Under the pieces are notes generated by a model, which was not told where the DNA came from, ran no database searches, and was given only the letters and a program-made list of their open reading frames with translations. A DNA stretch of 64,000 bases from Pseudomonas putida (GTDB lineage Bacteria; Pseudomonadota; Gammaproteobacteria; Pseudomonadales; Pseudomonadaceae). The stretch spans positions 496,001 to 560,000 of the forward strand of contig NZ_JANHLD010000004.1 in the NCBI RefSeq assembly GCF_028682455.1, in the 5' to 3' direction. This document shows, piece by piece, positions 36,376-43,557 of this stretch. The first letter of the stretch is position 1; the number at the start of each line of letters is the position of its first letter. A program made the translations under genes and the position numbers.

Positions 36376-37422
36376 ATGAACAACACCGTGATACGCATCG
36401 CCCCGCCCGCCACTCGTGGCGCCAGCGCACCCGATTTTGCCGGGCACCCGGGCTACAACCGCATGTTTGTGCAAGGCCAATTGACGCTGGGGATTTTTTT
36501 GCCGCTGCGCTTCTATGCAGGCGACATGAGTGTCATGGTCGGCCAGGCAGACCTTGTCAGCGAAATTGACCGGCTTGGATTTGCTGCCGTCTGGGTCCGG
36601 GATGTCCCCTTGTTCGATCCCTCCTTTGGCGATGCCGGCCAAGTGTTCGACCCGTTCACTTACCTGGCCTACCTCGCCGCCAGAACCCGGCGCATCGCCT
36701 TGGCCACCGGCAGTGCGATCTTTTCCCTACGCCATCCGATCGACCTCGCCAAAGCGGCTTCAAGCATCGACCAACTGTCGGGCGGGCGCCTGGTCATGGG
36801 CATCGCCTCCGGCGACCGACCTGTCGAGTTCCCGGCCTATGGCCTGCAGCACAGCCAGCGCGCAGAACGCTTCGCCGCAGCGGTGGACTACTTTCGGCAG
36901 CTGTTGCAGGGTACTGCACCAACCATTGCCTCATCGCTCGGGCACCTGGATGGCGCGCAGCTGCTGCCCAAGCCCACCAGTGGAAAAATCCCGCTGCTGG
37001 TCACCGGGACATCGCGCCAGTCGATGCAGTGGCTGGGGGAACATGCCGATGGCTGGCTGACCTACCCGCACGCAACGCATACCATCGCAGGCCCAAGGCA
37101 ACTTGCAGAGAAAGTCAGCGCCTGGCGCAGCCACATTCCAGACCGGGGATTTCGCCCTCATGTAACCAACGAATGGATCGACCTGGACGAAAACCCGGAC
37201 TGCCCACGCACCCCGCTACGTGGCGGCTACGTATTGCGAACCGGCCGCAAGGGCCTGATTGAACTGCTCGGTGAGTGGCGCGATGCCGGTGTGAACCATG
37301 GAGCGCTGGGCATCCACCTGGCGCAACGACCCGCACAGGAAATCATTCAGGAACTGGGCGAAGAGGTACTGCCCCTGTTTCCGTCCCATGACGGGCCATT
37401 GCCCCTGCCGCAGCAGTGGTGA
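36376..37422 (+). CDS. Luciferase-like (LLM class) flavin-dependent oxidoreductase
   Basis: 348 residues of the bacterial luciferase TIM-barrel family: LTLGIFLPLRFYAGDMSVMVGQADLVSEIDRLGFAAVWVRDVPL, then FDPFTYLAYLAARTRRIALATGSAIFSLRHPIDLAKAASSIDQLSGGRLVMGIASGDRPVEF. Such enzymes use FMNH2 or F420; Pseudomonas members use FMNH2. The substrate is unknown. With the GST and LysR gene it forms a small accessory-looking module next to a tRNA gene. Confidence 0.87.
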   Translation: MNNTVIRIAPPATRGASAPDFAGHPGYNRMFVQGQLTLGIFLPLRFYAGDMSVMVGQADLVSEIDRLGFAAVWVRDVPLFDPSFGDAGQVFDPFTYLAYLAARTRRIALATGSAIFSLRHPIDLAKAASSIDQLSGGRLVMGIASGDRPVEFPAYGLQHSQRAERFAAAVDYFRQLLQGTAPTIASSLGHLDGAQLLPKPTSGKIPLLVTGTSRQSMQWLGEHADGWLTYPHATHTIAGPRQLAEKVSAWRSHIPDRGFRPHVTNEWIDLDENPDCPRTPLRGGYVLRTGRKGLIELLGEWRDAGVNHGALGIHLAQRPAQEIIQELGEEVLPLFPSHDGPLPLPQQW

Positions 37423-37518
37423 TCGGCTTGCGCCCGGGTAAGCAGCTGCACTGTAAGAGCAGGCAGCAGCGGCGAAGCTGTGCCAGATGGCGGGAAATTT
37501 TGGAAGACTTCGTTTGAA

Positions 37519-37595
37519 TGGTGTCCCAGGGCAGGTTCGAACTGCCAACCTTCCCCTTAGGAGGGGGATGCTCTATCCAATTGAGCTACTGAGAC
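37519..37595 (-). tRNA. tRNA-Arg(CCT)
   Basis: 77 nt with encoded CCA. The acceptor GTCTCAG pairs with CTGGGAC. The anticodon loop is CTCCTAA, so the anticodon is CCT. The T-arm GGCAGTTCGAACCTGCC is standard. No integrase lies nearby. Confidence 0.97.
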
Positions 37596-37884
37596 ACAAA
37601 AGCCGGCAACGAGCGCTGCACGGCAAAGGACGGCGAGCATGTTAACCACCATGCAACCATTTGTCATGTCATCCGTGGGGCTTTTTGCCAACGGTTTATG
37701 TCTGGTTGCAGGGCGCAATCGTGCATTCTGCAACAAGGCAGTGAGACATCATTGCAAAGTGCACGGGAACGCTTACCAAAAACGAAAATAAGCTATTGAT
37801 TTTAAACAATTAAATATGGGAGCACGCATGGCATGCAGCATGCATTTTCCTCTTCATAAAAATGAATTGCGTGGAGCATGCCAA
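37596..37884. other. Intergenic region between tRNA-Arg(CCT) and a small secreted gene
   Basis: It is locally AT-rich near 37780-37815, probably the promoter of the small gene. GTTGCAG (37705-37711) and CTGCAAC (37728-37734) form a 7-bp inverted repeat. I see no gene. GGAG at 37872-37876 is the ribosome binding site of the next gene. Confidence 0.5.
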
Positions 37885-38094
37885 ATGAACCGCACCCTGC
37901 TTCTACTCAACGCCCTGGCATTGACCGCCGTGGTTGGCCTGGCTGTGCAAGGGCAAAGCCAGGCAGCACCCGAGCAGGTGCGTTCGGCACCTGCCATGAA
38001 GGCGCAAGTGGCAGTGTTCGACAGGGCCTCGGCAAACGCGAGTGAACAGCCGCGCCTGTCAGGCGACGTGGGGGCTCCAGCTGTCATCTTCTGA
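37885..38094 (+). CDS. Small secreted protein of unknown function
   Basis: 69 residues. The signal-like N terminus MNRTLLLLNALALTAVVGLAVQGQSQA, with cleavage likely after AQA/SQA, leaves a short hydrophilic mature peptide (APEQVRSAPAMKAQVAVFDRASANASEQPRLSGDVGAPAVIF) without cysteine. GGAG lies nine bases before the ATG. Its last 36 bases overlap the end of convergent phnN. No family is recognised. Codon use and the signal make it plausible, not certain. Confidence 0.55.
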   Translation: MNRTLLLLNALALTAVVGLAVQGQSQAAPEQVRSAPAMKAQVAVFDRASANASEQPRLSGDVGAPAVIF

Positions 38095-38709
38095 GGTGCC
38101 CATGTGGGCTAGCAGTCCCTCATCGCGCAGCAGTGCAATCAGGCGCTTGACGGCAGCCTCGAGCGCGGTGGAGTTATCCAGCAAGTGCACCGTGGAATCG
38201 TGCAAGGACAATTGCTGGCTCCGTGCCAGGCGCCGCTCGATATCCTCGACGCTTTCACGCCCGCGAGCCAGCAAGCGCTGGCGCAATACCCGGCGATCGA
38301 CCGTGAGCAGGATCGCCAGTAGATCCGGGTAGCGCTCCCGAGCATTGGCCAGGTGCGCCCGCGAACCATTGACCAGTACTGCATGCCCTTTCGCCAACCA
38401 GGTATCGATTTCCACGGGTATCCCGTACGCCAGCCCATTGGCTCGCCAATGCAAGGCAAAGGCGCCTTCGGCGCAGAGTTGCTCAAAGCGCTCGGCGCAG
38501 ACACCCAGCGCCTTTTCACCCTTGGCTTCGGCCGAACGGGTAATAACGCGCTGGGCAATCTGGACCTGGTTGGCCAGGAGCGTTGCACGCGCTGCATCGA
38601 TCAATGAGTCTTTTCCGGCACCGGAAGGCCCCATCAGATAGATCAAGCGGCCAGGGATCGCTGTACCTGGGGCCGCGCTTGCGTCATGCTGCATAGCCAC
38701 TATGCTCAT
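38059..38709 (-). CDS. phnN: Ribose 1,5-bisphosphate phosphokinase PhnN
   Basis: 216 residues with the guanylate-kinase-like P-loop: RLIYLMGPSGAGKDSLIDAARATLL, then RVITRSAEAKGEKALGVCAERFEQLCAEGAFALHWRANGLAYGIPVEIDTWLAKGHAVLVNGSR. This is the PhnN pattern (E. coli PhnN is 185 residues). It phosphorylates ribose 1,5-bisphosphate to PRPP in the C-P lyase pathway. No other phn gene is in the window. The start at 38709 has a poor ribosome binding site; ATG at 38694 is an alternative. Confidence 0.85.
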   Translation of the reverse strand: MSIVAMQHDASAAPGTAIPGRLIYLMGPSGAGKDSLIDAARATLLANQVQIAQRVITRSAEAKGEKALGVCAERFEQLCAEGAFALHWRANGLAYGIPVEIDTWLAKGHAVLVNGSRAHLANARERYPDLLAILLTVDRRVLRQRLLARGRESVEDIERRLARSQQLSLHDSTVHLLDNSTALEAAVKRLIALLRDEGLLAHMGTSEDDSWSPHVA

Positions 38710-39036
38710 TAGAAGGGAAACCTGCGCATTCTAGACGCATTCCAGGGCTCTTTGCGCCCGTGATGCAAAGGTGTGAAGCGCGGGCCGACGGACTGGCACC
38801 GAACAAAATGAAAACTTTTCAAACCAGTCCTCATTTCTGATAATTGGTACTGGCATAACGCCTTTATCCGGATCAAGATTTGTCACAGAATTGACGCCAA
38901 GGAACCGGCGACAATGAGGCATGATTCGTACCTCATTCACAATTCAGGTTGAACATTTTGTCGCCGTGATGGTCGTAGTGACATCGTGCGGCCAATTTCG
39001 AGAACCGCTTCCCCTGAACTAAAACCGGTCAATTAT
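38710..39036. other. Intergenic region between phnN and amrZ
   Basis: 327 bp between divergent phnN and amrZ. It contains an AmrZ-like motif at 38851-38862. A short open frame on the minus strand across it (38731-38940) has no recognisable homology or good ribosome binding site, and I do not call it. Confidence 0.5.
38851..38862 (+). promoter_or_regulatory. Candidate AmrZ autoregulatory site
   Basis: TGGCATAACGCC, about 175 bases upstream of the amrZ ATG, resembles the GGCA..ACGCC type of AmrZ operator. AmrZ is known to repress its own promoter. This is inference from motif likeness. Confidence 0.4.
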
Positions 39037-39363
39037 ATGCGCCCAATGAAACAGGCTATTTACTCAAGCCGCACCGCTGACAAATTCGTCGTCCGCCTGC
39101 CCGACGGAATGCGTGAGCGCATTGCCGAGGTAGCGCGCAACCACCACCGCAGCATGAACTCGGAAATCATCGCCCGCCTGGAGCAAAGCCTGATCCAGGA
39201 AGGAGCCCTGGGTGATGACCTGAGCATGCGTCTGGACAGCCCGGAGCTGTCGCTGCACGAACGCGAGTTGCTGCAACGCTTCCGCCAACTTTCCCACCGC
39301 CAGCAGAACGCGCTGGTGGCCCTGATTGCCCACGATGTCGAAATGGCAGCTGACGCTTCCTGA
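39037..39363 (+). CDS. amrZ: Ribbon-helix-helix regulator AmrZ (AlgZ)
   Basis: 108 residues, the length of P. aeruginosa AmrZ. After a flexible N terminus the Arc-type RHH is YSSRTADKFVVRLPDGMRERIAEVARNHHRSMNSEIIARLEQSL; the beta strand KFVVRLP contacts DNA. A C-terminal oligomerisation domain follows. AmrZ controls motility (including fleQ), alginate, c-di-GMP enzymes and exopolysaccharides. Its presence about 35 kb from fleQ is not operonic. It is followed by a strong terminator. Confidence 0.95.
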   Translation: MRPMKQAIYSSRTADKFVVRLPDGMRERIAEVARNHHRSMNSEIIARLEQSLIQEGALGDDLSMRLDSPELSLHERELLQRFRQLSHRQQNALVALIAHDVEMAADAS

Positions 39364-39381
39364 TACCGGACACCGCAATTG

Positions 39382-39408
39382 AAAAAGCCAGCGAAAGCTG
39401 GCTTTTTT
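39382..39408 (+). terminator. Bidirectional terminator between amrZ and mgtE
   Basis: AAAAAGCCAGC-GAAA-GCTGGCTTTTTT is a perfect hairpin with a GAAA tetraloop and T runs on both strands, between convergent genes. Confidence 0.93.
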
Positions 39409-39430
39409 GTGGCTGCGATTCGAGGATTGG

Positions 39431-40873
39431 CTAGAGCAGGAAAATGGTCGCCAGGCCCAGGAAGATAAAGAACCCACCACTGTCGGTCATGGCGGTGATC
39501 ATCACGCTGGCGCCCATAGCCGGATCGCGCCCCAGGCGCGCCAGGGTCATTGGAATCAGCACGCCCATCAACGCGGCAAGCAGCAAGTTGAGCGTCATGG
39601 CTGCGGTCATCACCACACCCAGCGACCAGCTACCGTACAGCAGGTACGCCACCACGCCGATCACCCCACCCCACACCAAACCATTGATCAAGGCCACTGC
39701 CAGCTCCTTGCGCATCAGTCGCGAGGTGTTGCCGGGGCTGACCTGGTCGAGCGCCATGGCGCGCACGATCATGGTGATAGTCTGGTTGCCGGAGTTGCCG
39801 CCGATACCCGCGACGATCGGCATCAAGGCCGCCAAGGCCACCAGCTTCTCGATCGAGCCTTCGAACAGACCGATCACTCGAGAGGCCACGAATGCCGTGA
39901 TCAGGTTGATGGCCAGCCACGCCCAACGGTTGCGCAACGAACGCCAGACCGAGGCGAAGATGTCTTCTTCTTCGCGCAGACCAGCCATGTTCAGCACTTC
40001 AGTCTCGCTCTCTTCCCGGATCAGGTCGACCATCTCGTCAATGGTCAAGCGACCAATCAGGCGACCGTTCTTGTCCACTACCGGCGCCGATACCAGGTCG
40101 TAGCGCTCGAAGGCCTGCGCGGCATCGTAGGCGTCTTCTTCGGGCTGGAACACCACCGGGTCGTCGGCCATGACTTCGGCGACTTTCTTTTCCGGGTCGT
40201 TGACCAGCAAGCGCTTGATCGGCAGCACGCCCTTGAGAATGCCGTCGTAATCGACCACGAACAGTTTGTCGGTATGCCCTGGCAGCTCCTTGAGGCGACG
40301 CAGATAGCGAAGGACCACTTCCAGGCTGACGTCTTCGCGGATGGTGACCATCTCGAAGTCCATCAGCGCACCGACCTGCTCCTCGTCATAGCTCAACGCC
40401 GAGCGCACGCGCTCACGCTGCTGGGCATCGAGGGTTTCCATCAGCTCATGGACAACGTCGCGCGGCAGCTCCGGCGCAAGGTCGGCGAGCTCGTCGGCGT
40501 CCATTTCCTTGGCGGCCGCGAGCAACTCGTGATCGTCCATGTCGGCGATCAGCGTTTCACGAACCGAGTCGGATACTTCCAGGAGGATGTCACCGTCGCG
40601 CTCGGCCTTGACCAGTTGCCAGACGGTCAGACGATCGTCCAGGGGCAAGGCTTCGAGAATATAGGCGACGTCGGCAGAGTGCAGATCATCAAGCTTGCGT
40701 TGCAGCTCGACGAGGTTCTGGCGGTGGACGAGGTTTTCTACCAGGTCATGGTGATGACCTTCCTGACGGTGGGTCAGGTCTTCAACCACACGCTGACGCT
40801 GCAGCAGCTCGACCACCTGGGCAAGGCGATCCTGCAAGCTCTCTTGCGTCTTTTTTACTTCATTTTCAGTCAT
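39431..40873 (-). CDS. mgtE: Magnesium transporter MgtE
   Basis: 480 residues from ATG 40873 (GGAG eight bases upstream). The order is an N domain of charged helices (about 30-135, with IADMDDHELLAAAKEMDADELADLAPELP), two CBS domains (about 140-260, LFVVDYDGILKGVLPIKRLLV and APVVDKNGRLIGRLTIDEMVDLI), a plug helix, then five membrane segments. The pore region contains AGIGGNSGNQTITMIVRA. The CBS and N domains close the channel when cytosolic Mg is high. Confidence 0.95.
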   Translation of the reverse strand: MTENEVKKTQESLQDRLAQVVELLQRQRVVEDLTHRQEGHHHDLVENLVHRQNLVELQRKLDDLHSADVAYILEALPLDDRLTVWQLVKAERDGDILLEVSDSVRETLIADMDDHELLAAAKEMDADELADLAPELPRDVVHELMETLDAQQRERVRSALSYDEEQVGALMDFEMVTIREDVSLEVVLRYLRRLKELPGHTDKLFVVDYDGILKGVLPIKRLLVNDPEKKVAEVMADDPVVFQPEEDAYDAAQAFERYDLVSAPVVDKNGRLIGRLTIDEMVDLIREESETEVLNMAGLREEEDIFASVWRSLRNRWAWLAINLITAFVASRVIGLFEGSIEKLVALAALMPIVAGIGGNSGNQTITMIVRAMALDQVSPGNTSRLMRKELAVALINGLVWGGVIGVVAYLLYGSWSLGVVMTAAMTLNLLLAALMGVLIPMTLARLGRDPAMGASVMITAMTDSGGFFIFLGLATIFLL

Positions 40874-41205
40874 AGGCGAACTCCACTCCCAGCAGCGGAG
40901 CACGCCGGGAGATTCAATCAGTCAGATCTTGATTGGCAAAACTTGCTATTGAGTAACTACTGGGTAAGTCCATGGTGGTATTCCACAAGCCCCGGCGGGG
41001 CTGACGGGCGCAATCATACACCGCTTGAGCTGTCAGGGGGCTGAAAAAATCGTGGCTAGAACAATCGTTTGCGAGACATAGTTATGACACCCCATGCACG
41101 CATCAGTGCGACGGCGGCTGCGCATAAAAAAACACATGGCAGGTAGAAAAAGATTAAACGCAGAAAAGCAAAAAGCCCGCCTTGATAGGCGGGCTTTCTG
41201 TTGTA
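40874..41205. other. Intergenic region between mgtE and the tRNA-Arg array
   Basis: About 330 bp containing the mgtE promoter side and, at 41169-41199, the terminator of the tRNA operon. I find no Mg riboswitch signature and no gene. Confidence 0.5.
41169..41199 (-). terminator. Terminator of the tRNA-Ser/tRNA-Arg operon
   Basis: AAAGCCCGCC pairs with GGCGGGCTTT around a five-base loop and is followed on the minus strand by TTGCTTTTC. It lies a few bases beyond the last tRNA. Confidence 0.88.
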
Positions 41206-41282
41206 TGGTGCACTCAGGAGGATTCGAACCTCCGACCGCTCGGTTCGTAGCCGAGTACTCTATCCAGCTGAGCTATGAGTGC
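41206..41282 (-). tRNA. tRNA-Arg(ACG), copy distal to the promoter
   Basis: 77 nt with CCA. Acceptor GCACTCA/TGAGTGC, anticodon loop CTACGAA (ACG). Identical to the other two copies in the array. Confidence 0.97.
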
Positions 41283-41359
41283 AGGGTTGGCGCTTGATAG
41301 ACCAGTTCACCTCTGGTTGAAACTGAAGTTGCTTTCTAGATGAAAACCGCTTCGTCGTA

Positions 41360-41436
41360 TGGTGCACTCAGGAGGATTCGAACCTCCGACCGCTCGGTTC
41401 GTAGCCGAGTACTCTATCCAGCTGAGCTATGAGTGC
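41360..41436 (-). tRNA. tRNA-Arg(ACG), middle copy
   Basis: 77 nt with CCA, sequence identical to the copy at 41206; anticodon ACG. Confidence 0.97.
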
Positions 41437-41513
41437 AGGATTGGCGCTTGATGGACCAGATCACCTCTGGTTGAAGCTGAAACGGCTTTCTAGGTGAAAA
41501 CTGCTTCGTCGTA

Positions 41514-41590
41514 TGGTGCACTCAGGAGGATTCGAACCTCCGACCGCTCGGTTCGTAGCCGAGTACTCTATCCAGCTGAGCTATGAGTGC
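41514..41590 (-). tRNA. tRNA-Arg(ACG), promoter-proximal copy
   Basis: 77 nt with CCA, identical to the other two copies; anticodon ACG. It is about 108 bp downstream of tRNA-Ser. Confidence 0.97.
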
Positions 41591-41698
41591 ATTTGTTACC
41601 GCGCATTATAGACCGCTAAATCTTTTTGCCAATCACTTTTTCGTTTAATTTCAACTACTTAGCGATTCAAGGCTGATTACAGCGTCCTACATGAATAA

Positions 41699-41789
41699 TG
41701 GCGGAGAAGGGGGGATTCGAACCCCCGATACCCTTGTGAGGTATACTCCCTTAGCAGGGGAGCGCCTTCGGCCACTCGGCCACCTCTCC
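41699..41789 (-). tRNA. tRNA-Ser(GCT)
   Basis: 91 nt with a long variable arm and encoded CCA. Acceptor GGAGAGG/CTTCTCC, anticodon loop CTGCTAA gives GCT. It is the first gene of the tRNA operon downstream of csrA, as in other Pseudomonas. Confidence 0.97.
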
Positions 41790-41803
41790 GCAACACGGGG
41801 CGT

Positions 41804-41832
41804 ATAATAACCAGACCCTTCCCCGTTTGCAA
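41804..41832 (-). promoter_or_regulatory. Sigma-70 promoter of the tRNA operon
   Basis: The minus strand reads TTGCAA-N17-TATTAT, then a GC-rich discriminator (ACGCCCC) before the tRNA-Ser. A GC discriminator is typical of stringently controlled stable RNA promoters. Confidence 0.8.
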
Positions 41833-41861
41833 ACTCTTTTTTGAAAAAAACTCGATAAAAA

Positions 41862-42050
41862 TTAATGGGTTGGTTCTTCGTCCTTCTCTTTCTTGATCCG
41901 CAGGTAGATTTCCTCACGGTGGACAGCGACTTCTTTAGGGGCGTTTACACCGATTCGCACCTGGTTTCCTTTGACGCCGAGCACGGTCACGGTGATTTCG
42001 CCGTCGCCAATGATCAGGCTCTCGGCGCACCGACGAGTCAGAATCAACAT
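41862..42050 (-). CDS. csrA: Carbon storage regulator CsrA/RsmA
   Basis: 62 residues: MLILTRRCAESLIIGDGEITVTVLGVKGNQVRIGVNAPKEVAVHREEIYLRIKKE. The RNA-binding residues in the first strand (L4, T5, R6) and R44 in VAVHREEI are present. It binds GGA motifs in mRNA leaders and is titrated by RsmY/RsmZ-type RNAs. GAGGAGAAAGG precedes the ATG. The lysC-csrA-tRNA-Ser order is standard for Pseudomonas. Confidence 0.98.
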   Translation of the reverse strand: MLILTRRCAESLIIGDGEITVTVLGVKGNQVRIGVNAPKEVAVHREEIYLRIKKEKDEEPTH

Positions 42051-42191
42051 ACCTTTCTCCTCACGAAATTCAGTTCAGGGTCAACAGTCTGCAAAAAAAA
42101 GGGCTTCAGCCTGCAACCCGTGACGGCCACCGACCTATGCCTAAGTATTGTCTAGCGCGAGCGAAACGACAGATTTCTCACACCAGCCAGA

Positions 42192-42222
42192 AAAACGAAG
42201 GGCGCGGCTAAGCCGCGCCCTT
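42192..42222 (-). terminator. Rho-independent terminator of lysC
   Basis: GGGCGCGGC-TTA-GCCGCGCCC is followed on the minus strand by TTCGTTTTTC. It separates lysC from csrA. Confidence 0.9.
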
Positions 42223-42233
42223 GAGGCATTGCG

Positions 42234-43469
42234 TTACTCACCCTGTCGGGCGGGGGCATCCAATTCGAACGCGGTGTGCAGGGCACGCACAGCCAGTTCC
42301 AGATACTTCTCTTCGATCACTACCGAGACCTTGATCTCGGAGGTGGAGATCATCTGGATGTTGATGCTCTCTTTGGCCAGGGCTTCGAACATGCGGCTGG
42401 CGACACCGGCGTGGGAACGCATGCCAACACCTACGATCGAGACCTTGGCGATGTTGGTATCACCTACCACTTCACGGGCATTGAGCTCCAGCGCAGTGGT
42501 GTCCAGCACCTTGTGTGCCTTGTCGTAGTCATTGCGGTGTACGGTGAAGGTGAAGTCGGTGGTGTTATCGTGCGAAACGTTCTGCACGATCATGTCGACT
42601 TCGATGTTCGCGGCACTGATCGGGCCGAGGATCTTGAAAGCAACGCCCGGGGTATCCGGTACGCCACGAATGGTCAGCTTGGCTTCATCGCGATTGAAGG
42701 CGATGCCGGAAATGATCGGCTGTTCCATGGATTCCTCTTCATCAATAGTAATGAGGGTACCCGGACCCTCCTGGAAGCTGTGCAGCACGCGCAGCGGAAC
42801 GTTGTACTTGCCGGCGAACTCGACGGCACGAATCTGCAGCACCTTGGAACCAAGGCTGGCCATTTCCAGCATTTCTTCAAAGGTGATCTTGTCCAGCCGC
42901 TGGGCCTGGGCGACTACACGCGGGTCGGTGGTGTAGACACCATCGACATCGGTGTAGATCTGGCACTCATCAGCCTTGAGCGCAGCCGCCAGGGCTACAC
43001 CCGTGGTGTCGGAGCCACCACGACCGAGGGTGGTGATGTTGCCGTGCTCATCCACGCCCTGGAACCCTGCCACGACCACCACACGCCCGGCCTTGATGTC
43101 GGCACGGATCTTCTGGTCGTCGATCTGCAGGATGCGCGCCTTGTTGTGCGCGCTGTCGGTGAGGATACGCACCTGGTTGCCGGTGTAGGACACCGCCGGA
43201 ATACCACGCTTGATCAACGCCATCGCCAGCAAGGCGATGGTCACCTGCTCACCAGTGGAAACGATCACATCCAGTTCACGTGGAACCGGCTGATCGCTGA
43301 TCTTCTTGGCCAGGTCGATCAGGCGGTTGGTTTCACCGCTCATAGCCGACAGTACAACGACCAGGTCATCGCCGGCATCGCGGAATTTCTTGACCTTGTC
43401 GGCAACCTGTTCGATTCGTTCGACCGTGCCAACCGAAGTGCCGCCAAATTTCTGTACGATCAACGCCAT
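42234..43469 (-). CDS. lysC: Aspartate kinase LysC
   Basis: 411 residues. The N-terminal amino-acid kinase domain starts MALIVQKFGGTSVGTVERI and has VVVAGFQG and TTLGRGGSDTTGVALAAAL. Two C-terminal ACT domains follow (about 265-405, TIRGVPDTPGVAFKILGPISAANIEVDMIVQN). It phosphorylates aspartate for Lys, Thr, Met and diaminopimelate synthesis. An internal ATG near 42726, like that of class-II aspartokinases, could give a separate beta subunit; I did not annotate it. It lies downstream of alaS. Confidence 0.97.
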   Translation of the reverse strand: MALIVQKFGGTSVGTVERIEQVADKVKKFRDAGDDLVVVLSAMSGETNRLIDLAKKISDQPVPRELDVIVSTGEQVTIALLAMALIKRGIPAVSYTGNQVRILTDSAHNKARILQIDDQKIRADIKAGRVVVVAGFQGVDEHGNITTLGRGGSDTTGVALAAALKADECQIYTDVDGVYTTDPRVVAQAQRLDKITFEEMLEMASLGSKVLQIRAVEFAGKYNVPLRVLHSFQEGPGTLITIDEEESMEQPIISGIAFNRDEAKLTIRGVPDTPGVAFKILGPISAANIEVDMIVQNVSHDNTTDFTFTVHRNDYDKAHKVLDTTALELNAREVVGDTNIAKVSIVGVGMRSHAGVASRMFEALAKESINIQMISTSEIKVSVVIEEKYLELAVRALHTAFELDAPARQGE

Positions 43470-43557
43470 TTCAAAGCCGCCTCAGCCCATGAAGGGCACC
43501 CAATAAACATTCAAACGACACCATGGCCCGCCACTAGACGACGGGCCAAGCGGTGCC

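Larger units (their letters stand above)
41206..41590 (-). repeat. Tandem array of three tRNA-Arg(ACG) units, 154-bp period
   Basis: The tRNA genes begin exactly 154 bp apart (41206, 41360, 41514). Each unit is a 77-bp tRNA plus a 77-bp spacer. The two spacers differ at about nine positions, while the three tRNAs are identical. This is a tandem duplication that kept the spacer length. Confidence 0.95.

Noticed and set aside
37519..37595. tRNA-Arg(CCT) as an integration site
   Set aside because: No integrase, direct repeat of the tRNA 3' end or composition shift is seen beside it.
38731..38940. 69-codon minus-strand frame between phnN and amrZ
   Set aside because: It covers the amrZ regulatory region; no signal peptide, homology or convincing start.
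41206..41590. Regular repeats that could suggest a CRISPR array
   Set aside because: The repeat unit is a complete tRNA-Arg gene with conserved spacers; not a CRISPR.
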